Of a stretch of 64,000 nt of DNA, positions 18,780 to 28,436 are shown in pieces (the stretch's first letter is position 1; every line of letters starts with the position of its first letter). Origin of the DNA: Dinghuibacter silviterrae (GTDB taxonomy: Bacteria > Bacteroidota > Bacteroidia > Chitinophagales > Chitinophagaceae); assembly GCF_004366355.1 (NCBI RefSeq), contig NZ_SODV01000002.1:310001-374000 (forward strand), given 5' to 3'. The position numbers were made by a program, and so were the translations under genes. The notes under the pieces are model-generated. The model saw only the letters and a program-made list of their open reading frames with translations. It did not search any database and had not been told where the DNA came from.

Positions 18780-19649
18780 ATGGAATATGGTATCGTTTTA
18801 CCCAGTGGATTGACCAAAGGGAATATCGAATTTTACAAAAAACAGGGATACCTGATCGCACCCGATCTCCTTGGCCCACGGGATATCCAGGCCTTGAAAA
18901 AGGAAGCCGTTGAAATCTTCAAGGGCAACCGGGGACACGTGGACGGCATGACGGATGTCGAAGGGCTGCCGGACGACGAGGTGTTGAAGAAATACGTGGC
19001 GGTCCACTTCCCGCACAAACTATCTTCCGTTATACAAGGTTATTTGTCGCACCCCTTCGTCGTCGACATCCTAAGCGGAATTGTGGGGCCGAACGTGAAG
19101 TGCATGCAGTCCATGCTTTTTGTCAAAGGACCCGGCAAGGCGGGACAGGCCTGGCACCAGGACGAATTTTACATCCCGACCCGGGACAGGTCGCTGGTCG
19201 GCGCCTGGATCGCGATCGACGACGCCACCATCGGAAACGGCTGTCTCTGGATCATTCCCGGGTCGCAAAAGACGGGCGTCTTGTTTCGCCGCGTGCCCAG
19301 CGACAGCGGCGAATACGCGGATGTGGATACGGTCGACGTATCCACTTATCCAAAAGAAATGCACCTGCCGGTGGAGGTCAAAAGCGGTTCGGTCATTTTC
19401 TTCAATGGATATACACTGCATAGCTCGCTTCGGAACAAAACCGCCGATTGTTTCCGGATGGCACTCGTCAATCACTACATGAGCGCCGAATCCCTGCTTC
19501 CCTGGGACCAGGACGGCAAGCTCCCGCCCACCGAGGACTTGCGGGACATCCTCATGGTCGCCGGCACGGATCCATACAGCTGGAAAGGGATCACGGATCT
19601 GAACAAACCTTATTTAAGACCCGAAGTACTAAAAATCAAGACAACATGA
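18780..19649 (+). CDS. Phytanoyl-CoA dioxygenase (PhyH) family protein 2
   Basis: A 289-residue Fe(II)/2-oxoglutarate dioxygenase with H126 and D128 in AWHQDEFYI, distal H214 in GYTLHSSLRNK and an Arg at 226. I choose the ATG at 18780; an in-frame TTG at 18765 would overlap the transporter gene. The 3' end overlaps the beta-helix gene by ATGA, so the two are translationally coupled. It has no signal peptide. It is clearly diverged from the PhyH protein at 8653, with different loops before the distal His, so the pair probably handles different substrates. The substrate is unknown. Confidence 0.88.
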   Translation: MEYGIVLPSGLTKGNIEFYKKQGYLIAPDLLGPRDIQALKKEAVEIFKGNRGHVDGMTDVEGLPDDEVLKKYVAVHFPHKLSSVIQGYLSHPFVVDILSGIVGPNVKCMQSMLFVKGPGKAGQAWHQDEFYIPTRDRSLVGAWIAIDDATIGNGCLWIIPGSQKTGVLFRRVPSDSGEYADVDTVDVSTYPKEMHLPVEVKSGSVIFFNGYTLHSSLRNKTADCFRMALVNHYMSAESLLPWDQDGKLPPTEDLRDILMVAGTDPYSWKGITDLNKPYLRPEVLKIKTT

Positions 19650-21547
19650 AATCGATCGGTTGTATTTGCCTTGCGTTGTTCTTATGCGGATATGCACAAG
19701 GGCAGCATAGGGAATATCACGTGTCTGTCCAGGGGAATGACGCCGGCGATGGTTCCGTGAATCATCCCTTCCGGACCATCATGACAGCCGCGAACGTTGC
19801 GATGCCGGGGGACGTCATTACCGTACACGCCGGAACCTACCGCGAGCAGATCACCCCCCCGCGTGGCGGAAATTCAGACAAGGAGCGGATCGTCTACCGG
19901 GCAGCGAAAGGGGAACAGGTCATCGTAAAGGGTTCCGAGATCGTCAACGGTTGGGAAAATGCCGGTGGCGACACCTGGGTCGTCCATATCCCCAATACGT
20001 TCTTCGGGAAATTCAACCCGTATAGCGACCGGATCAGGGGTGATTGGTTCTGGCCTACACCCAAGGAAAGGGTCTACCATACGGGCGCCGTATATCTACA
20101 TGGGGACTGGCTGATGGAGGCCGCGTCCAAGGATGAGGTCCTGCGACCGGAAGACGAAAAGAACCCGCTTTGGTGGGCTACCGTGGACTCCGCAACGACC
20201 ACGATATGGGCGCAGTTCAAGGGCGCCGACCCCAATAAGGACACCGTGGAGATCAACGTACGACAAACCGTTTTTTATCCCGATAAACCCTTTATCAATT
20301 TCATCACGGTCAAAGGTTTTGTCATGGAGAACGCCGCCACCAATTGGGCGCCGCCGACTGCGGAGCAAATGGGGCTGATCGGCACGCATTGGAGCAGGGG
20401 GTGGATCATCGAGGACAATACCGTCCAATATTCTAAGTGCTCGGGCATTGCCTTGGGCAAATACGGCGACAATTGGGACAACAACCAAACCGAGTCCGCT
20501 GAGGGCTATGTGGGTACCATCAAACGCGCCCTTGCTTTTGGATGGAATAAGGGGACTGTCGGTGGGCACCTCGTGCAGCGCAACAAGATCGCCTATTGCG
20601 AGCAAACCGGCATCGTGGGCAGCATGGGTTGCGCCTTCAGCGTTGTCCGGGACAACGTCATCCACGACGCCCACATCCGCCGGTTGTTCACCGGGGCCGA
20701 GATGGCCGGCATAAAGTTTCACGGGGCGGTGGACGTGGTGATAGCGCATAACCGGATCTACCGGACCGACAGGGGTATCTGGCTCGACTGGATGGCGCAG
20801 GGAGCCCAGGTCAGGAATAACCTTTTCTATGACAATACAAATGAAGATATTTTTTTGGAGGTCGACCATGGCCCCGTGCTGGTCGCCAACAATATTTGTT
20901 TGTCCAAGGCCAGCCTGGTCATGAATTCGAGCGGGGCCGCGTTCGTGCATAACCTTTTTTCGGGAAACACCTGGGTCATACAATATGACAGCCGGTTGAC
21001 CCCCTTTATGAAGCCGCATTCGACCTACGTGGACTCCCTCCACGACAATCCCGGGGGGGATGTGCGTTTTATCAACAATCTTTTTGTCGGGCATGGAAGT
21101 GCAAGAGAATATGATAAGTCACTGCAAGGCGCCTTCTTTTCGGGAAACGTGTATACGAAAGGGACCAATGTGCCGCTGAAGGACGATTATTATACCAAGA
21201 ATTCGTCTCTCAGCCCGGCGCAACGCCTGGCGTTAAAGGATAAGAAGGAGTCCAATGCATTGGTGGCCGACGGGTTCGCAGCAGATGCCCATCTGGTAGA
21301 GGACCACGACGCGATGTACCTGGAAATCTCTCTCGATAAGGGCTGGGTCGACGGGAGTAAAAGGGACCTCGTGACTTCCGCTTTGCTGGGGAAAGCGCTT
21401 GTCCCCGGCCTGCCGTTCGAAAACCCTGATGGATCAGCAGTGCGGATCGATACCGACTACAGCGGCCGGACGAGAGTGGTGGCCAATCCTTCCCCGGGGC
21501 CTTTGGAGATTACCCGAAGCGGGCGGCAGCGCATCAGGGTATGGTGA
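19646..21547 (+). CDS. Secreted right-handed beta-helix protein (pectate-lyase-like fold)
   Basis: A 633-residue protein with a signal peptide (SIGCICLALFLCGYAQGQ). The start YHVSVQGNDAGDGSVNHPFRTI is the usual opening of DUF1565-type parallel beta-helix proteins, followed by GDVITVHAGTYREQI. Helix coils continue through GWIIEDNTVQYSKCSGIAL, GHLVQRNKIAYCEQTGI and FSVVRDNVIHDAHIRR to about residue 500. Such proteins are often polysaccharide lyases, epimerases or glycosidases. No catalytic set can be assigned. It overlaps the PhyH gene before it and the sulfatase after it, so it belongs to the same operon and probably acts on the same glycan. Confidence 0.82.
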   Translation: MKSIGCICLALFLCGYAQGQHREYHVSVQGNDAGDGSVNHPFRTIMTAANVAMPGDVITVHAGTYREQITPPRGGNSDKERIVYRAAKGEQVIVKGSEIVNGWENAGGDTWVVHIPNTFFGKFNPYSDRIRGDWFWPTPKERVYHTGAVYLHGDWLMEAASKDEVLRPEDEKNPLWWATVDSATTTIWAQFKGADPNKDTVEINVRQTVFYPDKPFINFITVKGFVMENAATNWAPPTAEQMGLIGTHWSRGWIIEDNTVQYSKCSGIALGKYGDNWDNNQTESAEGYVGTIKRALAFGWNKGTVGGHLVQRNKIAYCEQTGIVGSMGCAFSVVRDNVIHDAHIRRLFTGAEMAGIKFHGAVDVVIAHNRIYRTDRGIWLDWMAQGAQVRNNLFYDNTNEDIFLEVDHGPVLVANNICLSKASLVMNSSGAAFVHNLFSGNTWVIQYDSRLTPFMKPHSTYVDSLHDNPGGDVRFINNLFVGHGSAREYDKSLQGAFFSGNVYTKGTNVPLKDDYYTKNSSLSPAQRLALKDKKESNALVADGFAADAHLVEDHDAMYLEISLDKGWVDGSKRDLVTSALLGKALVPGLPFENPDGSAVRIDTDYSGRTRVVANPSPGPLEITRSGRQRIRVW

Positions 21548-23070
21548 ATCGCTTGCTGATATGGATGGCTGTAGCCGTTGGTGTCGTTGACTACTCCTAC
21601 GCACAAGGCCGCCCCAATATCGTCTTGATCATTTCAGACGACCACGCTTACAAGGCCATCGGTGTATACGGGAACCCGCTGGGCCGGACGCCGAATATCG
21701 ATCGCATCGCCCGCGAAGGGGTGCTTTTTACCCACGCCTATGTCAACAATTCGCTTTGCGGCCCGAGCCGTGCCGCCATCCTGACCGGGAAGTACAGCCA
21801 TAAGAACGGGTTTACGGACAATGAACATTCACGGTTCGATGGCAGCCAGGAAAGCTTTATTAAGGAGTTGCAAAAAAACGGTTACCTGACGGCCTGGATC
21901 GGCAAATGGCACCTGGAGACAAAACCCCGGGGCTTTGACTTTTGGGAGATCCTGCCGGGTCAGGGGAACTACTTTAACCCGGACTTCATCCTGATGGACA
22001 GCAGCAAAAAGCGTGTCGACGGCTATGCCTCCAATGTCATCGAGGATGTGGCCGAGCAATGGCTCGACAGCCGGGATACCAGTAGACCGTTCTGCCTGGT
22101 CGTAGGGCACAAGGCGACCCACCGGACCTGGATGCCGGATACCTGTGACCTGGGCAAATACGACAAGGTCACGTTCCCTCTGCCCCATGATTTCTATGAT
22201 GATTATGAGGGGAGAAAGGCCGCCCAGGTTCAGGACATGACCATTGCCAGAACGATGTTGATGGGATATGACCTCAAGATGTTCGATACGCAGGATGCGG
22301 AGGACAAGGACGGTAGCTTCGCCCGGATGAACCCGGCCCAGCGTGCCCGGTATGCCGCCTATTATCAACCGGTCCAGGCTGACCTGGCAGCGCGTCACCT
22401 CAGCGGACACACGCTTACCGAATGGAAGTACCAGCATTTTATGCGGGATTATATGAGCACGGCGTTGTCCCTTGACAGGAACATCGGCCGCATGCTGGAT
22501 TACCTGGACCGTCACCACCTGACGAGGAACACCATCGTCATTTATTTGTCGGACCAAGGCTTTTACCTGGGGGAACATGGCTGGTTTGACAAACGTTGGA
22601 TATACGAGGAGTCGTTTAGAACGCCTATGGTCATGCGATACCCGGGTGTGGTAAAACCGAATACCCGCGATGACCGCCTGGTGATGAATGTCGATATCGG
22701 GCCAACCTTGCTGAATGCCGCCCACGTCGCTATTCCGGCCGACATGCAGGGGCAGTCGTTCCTCCCCCTTTTAAAGGATGGAAGGAGAAAAGGGCGCAAG
22801 GCAATCTATTACCACTATTACGAAAATGGCGAGCATTCCGTGTCCCCCCATTTTGGGGTCCGGACCAAACGATATGTGCTGGTCCGCTTTTACCAGAAGG
22901 TAAATGCCTGGGAATTATACGATTTGGCCAGAGACCCGAACGAAATCCACAACCTCTACGGGAAGACAGGTTTTGAGCGGACCGAAGCGCGTCTACGTAA
23001 AGTGCTTGTCCACCTATTGCATCAGTATGATGACCAGGATGCGCTGAAAATAGTGAATCAGGAACCCTAG
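21541..23070 (+). CDS. Secreted sulfatase (formylglycine type)
   Basis: A 509-residue arylsulfatase-family protein with a signal peptide (LLIWMAVAVGVVDYSYAQ). The metal-binding start RPNIVLIISDDH is intact, and the sulfatase signature C73-G-P-S-R77 followed by LTGKYSHKNG provides the Cys that is converted to formylglycine. GKWHLETKPRGFD and the late DQGFYLGEHGWFDKR complete the active site. Activation needs a formylglycine-generating enzyme, none of which is encoded here. It overlaps the beta-helix gene by 7 nt and closes the porter operon. It implies that the target glycan carries sulfate esters. Confidence 0.93.
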   Translation: MVNRLLIWMAVAVGVVDYSYAQGRPNIVLIISDDHAYKAIGVYGNPLGRTPNIDRIAREGVLFTHAYVNNSLCGPSRAAILTGKYSHKNGFTDNEHSRFDGSQESFIKELQKNGYLTAWIGKWHLETKPRGFDFWEILPGQGNYFNPDFILMDSSKKRVDGYASNVIEDVAEQWLDSRDTSRPFCLVVGHKATHRTWMPDTCDLGKYDKVTFPLPHDFYDDYEGRKAAQVQDMTIARTMLMGYDLKMFDTQDAEDKDGSFARMNPAQRARYAAYYQPVQADLAARHLSGHTLTEWKYQHFMRDYMSTALSLDRNIGRMLDYLDRHHLTRNTIVIYLSDQGFYLGEHGWFDKRWIYEESFRTPMVMRYPGVVKPNTRDDRLVMNVDIGPTLLNAAHVAIPADMQGQSFLPLLKDGRRKGRKAIYYHYYENGEHSVSPHFGVRTKRYVLVRFYQKVNAWELYDLARDPNEIHNLYGKTGFERTEARLRKVLVHLLHQYDDQDALKIVNQEP

Positions 23071-23102
23071 TCAAGAAAGCGGTATTACTGGTCAAGATAG
23101 CA

Positions 23103-23134
23103 TTTGTTTAGCCCCAGTGCCTGTTCTACTTTTA
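23103..23134 (+). promoter_or_regulatory. Candidate promoter of the susC operon
   Basis: TTTG at 23103-23106, exactly 20 nt, then TACTTTTA at 23127-23134 (one mismatch from TAnnTTTG). This places transcription start near 23141, inside the palindrome at 23138-23155. Confidence 0.55.
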
Positions 23135-23137
23135 TTA

Positions 23138-23155
23138 TGTTCATACGTATGAACA
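23138..23155. promoter_or_regulatory. Perfect 18-bp palindromic operator before susC
   Basis: TGTTCATACGTATGAACA equals its own reverse complement over 18 bp. It covers the predicted transcription start, where a bound repressor would block initiation. The TACGTA core resembles AraR/GntR-type operators and also fits LacI-type sites. The GntR gene at 33392 is the nearest candidate regulator. Confidence 0.65.
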
Positions 23156-23217
23156 ACAATTGTATTGACTGTTCTGACGAATTGCTACATGTCATTATCG
23201 AAACTTCTAATCTTCAC

Positions 23218-26200
23218 ATGCTTATGAGAAGCGATTGCCAGCATGCCCCACGACGCGTGGGTAAAACTATTTTGTCGGGCTTGCGGGGGATAGCGATCCC
23301 TGCACTCCTGACCCTCCCGTTCTCGCAGACTACATTGGCGGCGAGACCCATTACACACAACATTGTCCGTCTGCCCAGACCGGTGAAAGGCCGTGTATTG
23401 GACGCTGACGGGAAACCATTGTCTGGCGCCAGCATCCTGGTGAAGGGAACCAGGCTGGGCGTCAAAACCGATCAAGACGGAGCATTCGAATTAAATGTAC
23501 CGGATGACGCCAAAACGCTGGTTGTTTCTTATATCGGAAAGGAAACCGTGGAAATGGATGTCAGGGGGAAGTCTACCATATCAGTTGTTTTGAAGGATGC
23601 GGTCATGCAAGCGCAAGACGTCGTGGTAGTGGGTTACGGTACGCAAAAGAAAGAATTGCTGACGGGCTCCGTCGCTACCGTCAAGTTCAAGGATGCGGAC
23701 GTGGAAGTCCCTACGACCATGACCGGCAATTTGCTCGCCGGCAGGGTTGCCGGTGTTGACGTCGGGAACATCAGCGGACTGCCCGGTCAACAAAACCCCA
23801 ATATCATCATCCGTACGAACAGTTCATGGAATGCGCAGCCTGTGCTGTACGTCATTGATGGTAAAATATCGACGGGTATTGACTTCAATAACCTAAGCCC
23901 CCTGGAGATAGACAATATCGCCGTGCTGAAAGACGCTGCTACTGCAGCAGTGTATGGATCAAGGGCTGCGGGCGGGGTTATCGTGGTCACGACGAAAAAA
24001 GGGAAATCGGGTAAGCCTGTGATTACCTATTCCTACAATACAGGTATTGATACCCGGACCAAAGGGGTTTCGCTAACCAGCGCGGTGCAAGCGGGACAAT
24101 TATTCAACGAATTCGACGGTACGACCTCATTCTGGAGTTGGCAGCAAGCGGATTATGACTATTTTAATAGCCATAATTTCGGTGGCGGCAAAGGTTGGGG
24201 GTACGATATGCTGAAGGATGTTTGGCGCGATCCGTCCACGATGACGCACAATCTGGGTGTTTCAGGCGGGTCGGATAATGTCAAATACTTTATCGGGGGG
24301 TCTTATGTTCGTCAGAATGGGTTCCTGAGTACAACCACGTATGATAAATATAACCTCAGGGCCAACGTCACCGCGGACATGACCAAGAATTTCCAGGTTT
24401 TTGCGGGAATGGCGTTGAATTCAAATATTACCAACAATGCCACCGGAATCGCGGGTGGAAGTACGTATGATCTTTATAGAAAACTTCTGGTATGGCAGCC
24501 TGACGAGCCGGTTTGGACTACTGGTGCCAATCCGGGCATGCCCATCAGTTATGGCTGGATCGCCAATATGGGCGCCGAGGTGAGCGGAATGGGCGGTGGG
24601 AACAATTCCAATTACCTGAAGCCTGTCATTACGCTGAGCGGTACCTATAAGGTGCCGTTCGTGCCGGGGTTGAGTGCTACAGCCAGTTTCATCAAGTCCT
24701 ATACCCAAAACAGGCTGCATAGTTTTATCAAGCCATACCAGATGGCGACCGTGGCGACCGGTGCACCTTACGCCAACCACATTTGGTATACCGATTCCAC
24801 CACCGGTTATGTGACTTCTCAGAACGTGCCGTCCATACAGGATGTTGTCAATTGGAGTGAGGACAGGCAGTTGAATTTCCAACTGAACTACGAAAAGACG
24901 ATTGCTGACGTGCATCACTTCAAAGCATGGCTGATCTATGAGCAATACGGGACCAGTGGATCGGGTGTCAATGCGTTGATCAACGGCTTTCCTGTTACCG
25001 TGACCGATCAATGGTGGGCGGCCAGTACGAAATCCGGCACCCAGTTTGTGTCGAACAGTCCGAATTACTCGACCTATGAAAATGGTCGGAAGTCGTGGGC
25101 CGGTCAGTTCTTCTATGACTACGCCAGCAAGTACCTGGCGACATTCGCCTACCGGTATGACGGGTCGGCCAACTTTGCGCCGAATAGGCGTTGGGGCTTC
25201 TTCCCGTCCGGTTCGCTCGGATGGATCATGTCGAAGGAGCGGTTCTTCGAGCATGTAAAGGGGGTCGACCAATTGAAATTACGTGCTACGGTTGGGCTGG
25301 TCGGGAATGACAATTTGCCCGGCTTAACTGTGAACGGCGTCAAAGTGGGCAGTTGGCAGTGGCAGCAGAGCTATCAGGCCGGGAATTCGGCATATTTCGG
25401 CGCCACGCCTTCTACGAACGCGGGGATCACCTATGGGGGCGTGATCAACCCCGACCTTACCTGGGAGAAAACGTTGAACACGAATATAGGGATCGATGTG
25501 TCGTTCCTGAAGCATTATACAGCCACCATCGATGCCTATCATAACAATACGTACGATATCCTGGGGGCAAGAATTCAGACCATTCCCCCGACCTTCCCCC
25601 GGGCGCTTCCAGCGGTGAATTACGGAGCGGAAAAAAACCAAGGTCTGGAGCTTATGGTCGGATATAACGGACAGATCGGTCGTGTACGGTTCAATACGAG
25701 CGTCAATGCTTCGTACGGATACGCATGGTATACAAAGATGGATCAGAACCTCACCTATCCCTGGCAAAATCTTGTAGGCAGCGCCGGTGGCCGGCATGCC
25801 AGCTATATCCCGGGCTATCAGGTAGCGGGGATCCTCCGGACGCAGGCGGATTTGAACAATCTGGCGGCGGCTAAGCCAAACTACAATTTTTATGGCACAA
25901 CGCCGGCGCTGGGCCAGTTGGTCTATAAGGACCTCAGCGGACCCTCCGGCAAACCCGACGGTGTGATCGACGACAATGACATCACGGTATTGAGAAAGGA
26001 CAACAACCCGGTCGTGGTGGGTTGGCATTTCGAATCCGAATGGAAAGGATTCAGCCTGGCCTTTACGTTTGCCGGTTACTTCCACCAGATGACCGATATT
26101 TCACCCGTGGCGGGTGGCGTCGAATGGAACAGGATGTGGAGCAAGTGGGCCACGGACAGTTGGTCGCCCAGTACCCCCAATGCGTCGCTCCCCTATAAAT

Positions 26201-26568
26201 ATTCCGCAAATGACCCCAACAACCAGGTGACCTATCCCTATGAGGAATGGATTACCGCCAATCCGAACTATACGTCGAATGGTGCGGTCAGTAGTTCCTT
26301 CTGGTTGAAACATTCCAACTTTATCCGGCTTAGAAACCTGACGCTGGCCTACACCATCCCCAAATACCTATACCAAAGGTATGGGATAGACAACGTTCAC
26401 CTGTTTGTCAGCGGCGCCAACCTGTTTATCATCAGCAGGTTCAATAGGAAATATTGGGATCCTGAGTCGGCCAAGGTTGCCATCGCTGCCACTGGTAGTG
26501 CATATGGGGACGGTACGGACTTTCCGATCATGCGGTCTTTCAACGGAGGCATCAGCGTATCATTTTAA
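23218..26568 (+). CDS. SusC/RagA-family TonB-dependent outer-membrane transporter
   Basis: About 1116 residues from the ATG at 23218; the next ATG at 23224 is an alternative. Longer in-frame starts would run through the palindromic operator and are unlikely. After a signal-like hydrophobic stretch (GIAIPALLTLPFSQTTLAA) comes a carboxypeptidase-like domain (VKGRVLDADGKPLSGASILVKGT), the TonB-box region VVVGYGTQKK, the plug (LAGRVAGVDVGNISGLPGQ, YVIDGK) and a C-terminal beta-barrel ending in GGISVSF. It imports oligosaccharides across the outer membrane with the SusD protein encoded 20 nt downstream. It heads the operon that ends with the mutarotase. Confidence 0.95.
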   Translation: MLMRSDCQHAPRRVGKTILSGLRGIAIPALLTLPFSQTTLAARPITHNIVRLPRPVKGRVLDADGKPLSGASILVKGTRLGVKTDQDGAFELNVPDDAKTLVVSYIGKETVEMDVRGKSTISVVLKDAVMQAQDVVVVGYGTQKKELLTGSVATVKFKDADVEVPTTMTGNLLAGRVAGVDVGNISGLPGQQNPNIIIRTNSSWNAQPVLYVIDGKISTGIDFNNLSPLEIDNIAVLKDAATAAVYGSRAAGGVIVVTTKKGKSGKPVITYSYNTGIDTRTKGVSLTSAVQAGQLFNEFDGTTSFWSWQQADYDYFNSHNFGGGKGWGYDMLKDVWRDPSTMTHNLGVSGGSDNVKYFIGGSYVRQNGFLSTTTYDKYNLRANVTADMTKNFQVFAGMALNSNITNNATGIAGGSTYDLYRKLLVWQPDEPVWTTGANPGMPISYGWIANMGAEVSGMGGGNNSNYLKPVITLSGTYKVPFVPGLSATASFIKSYTQNRLHSFIKPYQMATVATGAPYANHIWYTDSTTGYVTSQNVPSIQDVVNWSEDRQLNFQLNYEKTIADVHHFKAWLIYEQYGTSGSGVNALINGFPVTVTDQWWAASTKSGTQFVSNSPNYSTYENGRKSWAGQFFYDYASKYLATFAYRYDGSANFAPNRRWGFFPSGSLGWIMSKERFFEHVKGVDQLKLRATVGLVGNDNLPGLTVNGVKVGSWQWQQSYQAGNSAYFGATPSTNAGITYGGVINPDLTWEKTLNTNIGIDVSFLKHYTATIDAYHNNTYDILGARIQTIPPTFPRALPAVNYGAEKNQGLELMVGYNGQIGRVRFNTSVNASYGYAWYTKMDQNLTYPWQNLVGSAGGRHASYIPGYQVAGILRTQADLNNLAAAKPNYNFYGTTPALGQLVYKDLSGPSGKPDGVIDDNDITVLRKDNNPVVVGWHFESEWKGFSLAFTFAGYFHQMTDISPVAGGVEWNRMWSKWATDSWSPSTPNASLPYKYSANDPNNQVTYPYEEWITANPNYTSNGAVSSSFWLKHSNFIRLRNLTLAYTIPKYLYQRYGIDNVHLFVSGANLFIISRFNRKYWDPESAKVAIAATGSAYGDGTDFPIMRSFNGGISVSF

Positions 26569-26588
26569 TCACTTTACAGCGTTATACT

Positions 26589-28427
26589 ATGTATAGAATA
26601 AGTTCAAAATATATATTTATACTGGCGATATTGTTCGGAGGTACGGCTGTCATATCGTCTTGCAAAAAGGGGTTGGATTTCAATAATCCCGTTGCCATTA
26701 CGCCCAGTGCGGTCTGGACAAATTCAACGATGATCAAGGCATTCCTCACAGATATTTATGGCGGCTCGATGCCCGGGTGGCCCCTGGGCAGCGGGAATAA
26801 TTCGGATGAAGGATTTTCCGGCGTCAATAATCTGGGTGTTTATCAAAAAGGAGGAATAAATGTAGATAACACAAATGTGACGCTGAACTATACCAATATC
26901 GAAAAGTGCAACTTTCTACGGGACCAATTGACGCAGGTACCCGCGTCAGTGCTGGACCCCAGCCTGAACCAGCAATATGTGGGTGAAGCGAAGTTCTGGC
27001 GGGCATGGGCTTACTGGGGCATGGTGGCGTCGGTCGGTGGCGTGCCGTTGATATTGCATACGCAGGACTATACAAAGCCCGCCTCGCTTGCTGTCCCCAG
27101 GAACAAGACATCGGAATGCATCACGCAGATCGTTGCTGACCTGGACAGCGCGGCCATGTTGTTGCCGGGCACTTACAGCGATCCCAATGACTACGGCAGG
27201 ATTACAAAGGCGGCGGCGATGGGACTGAAGGGACGGATACTCATGACGTGGGCGAGTCCGCTGTTTAATGCGACGGGCGACCCGACGCGTTGGCAGAACG
27301 CCTATACGGCCTGTCTGGCTGCTGTAAATGAAGCCACCACGGATGGCTATGGTTTGAATCCGAATTACCGTTCTATATGGTATTCCGGCCAGGGGAATCC
27401 TGAACTGATCATGGTGAACCAGTATTTTTACCCGGACCACTATATGAATTTTGCACCCATCAGGCCTATTCCCTACACGAACGGCTCAACAGGTAATGAC
27501 CAGCCCTTATTGAGCATGTTGCTGGCTTACCCTAAAAGGGACGGTAGCCCTATGGAGTTTGATACGACACAATTGAGAACCAACCCGGCATATAATGCAC
27601 AGTTTCTCACTGATTTCTACACCAATCGGGACGACCGTTTTTATGCAACTGTTTGGGTAGGGGGGACACCTTATCCAACGCCTGATATTGTGCCCGGTCA
27701 GACAGGGAAGGAGACCACATGGGATGTATTTCAGTGGAGCGCGACGAACAATGCCTATGTCAACATCGAGCCGCTGATCAACGGATCCGCTGCCGGCGGC
27801 GATGGTGTAGGGTTTTGTGAAAGAAAAGGCCTGGATACCCTGATGACGGCGGCCACTGTCGTGAATGGTGCGGCGGGTGCCAAGAGTTTTTGGAGCCCGA
27901 TGCGCTTTGCCGAACTGCTGATGAATTATGGGGAGTGCGCCAATGAAATCGGTAAACCCAACGAGGCATTGAGTGTGCTGTATCAAATCAGGGCCAGGGC
28001 CAATGTGGCAGCGGGTCCGTCCAATAATTACGGCATTACCGCCGCCTCCCAGGCGGATATCCGTACGGCGTATATCAATGAGCGTTTTGTGGAGTTCGCG
28101 TTCGAGGGTTTTAGGCTCGCTGATTTGCGGAGGTGGAAACGGTACGATATTCTGAACAGCGAGGGTTACCGGCACGGGCTCCACGTGGCGCTCAACGTTG
28201 GCGCGCCGCTGCCATCGCCGGCGCTTACTTCCACGATCATGGATCCCACAATAAGGGCGAATTTCTCGGCAGTGTATGTGAATAGCCTGGACACCGATCC
28301 GACGGTGTTCTACAACCTGGATTTGCACCACTGGTTTTGGGCGCTCAGTCCTTCACAGATCTCGCTGGAGCCTTCAAATCTTCCACAAAATAATGAATGG
28401 GGTGGTACCTTTGACCCCTTGCAATAG
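26589..28427 (+). CDS. SusD/RagB-family surface glycan-binding lipoprotein
   Basis: A 612-residue lipoprotein with a lipobox at ILFGGTAVISSC (Cys ~25). The SusD signatures are present: KFWRAWAYWGMVASVGGVPLI near residue 138, the helical TPR core, and late RFVEFAFEGFRLADLRRWKR near 510. It forms the lid over the SusC barrel and binds the incoming oligosaccharide at the cell surface. It is encoded directly after susC and is followed 9 nt later by the aldo/keto reductase gene, which links uptake with catabolism in one transcript. Confidence 0.95.
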   Translation: MYRISSKYIFILAILFGGTAVISSCKKGLDFNNPVAITPSAVWTNSTMIKAFLTDIYGGSMPGWPLGSGNNSDEGFSGVNNLGVYQKGGINVDNTNVTLNYTNIEKCNFLRDQLTQVPASVLDPSLNQQYVGEAKFWRAWAYWGMVASVGGVPLILHTQDYTKPASLAVPRNKTSECITQIVADLDSAAMLLPGTYSDPNDYGRITKAAAMGLKGRILMTWASPLFNATGDPTRWQNAYTACLAAVNEATTDGYGLNPNYRSIWYSGQGNPELIMVNQYFYPDHYMNFAPIRPIPYTNGSTGNDQPLLSMLLAYPKRDGSPMEFDTTQLRTNPAYNAQFLTDFYTNRDDRFYATVWVGGTPYPTPDIVPGQTGKETTWDVFQWSATNNAYVNIEPLINGSAAGGDGVGFCERKGLDTLMTAATVVNGAAGAKSFWSPMRFAELLMNYGECANEIGKPNEALSVLYQIRARANVAAGPSNNYGITAASQADIRTAYINERFVEFAFEGFRLADLRRWKRYDILNSEGYRHGLHVALNVGAPLPSPALTSTIMDPTIRANFSAVYVNSLDTDPTVFYNLDLHHWFWALSPSQISLEPSNLPQNNEWGGTFDPLQ

Positions 28428-28436
28428 CAATAAATC

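Noticed and set aside
23104-23217. Upstream extension of susC
   Set aside because: It would place the promoter and a perfect palindrome inside the coding sequence, and the extra residues do not look like a signal peptide.
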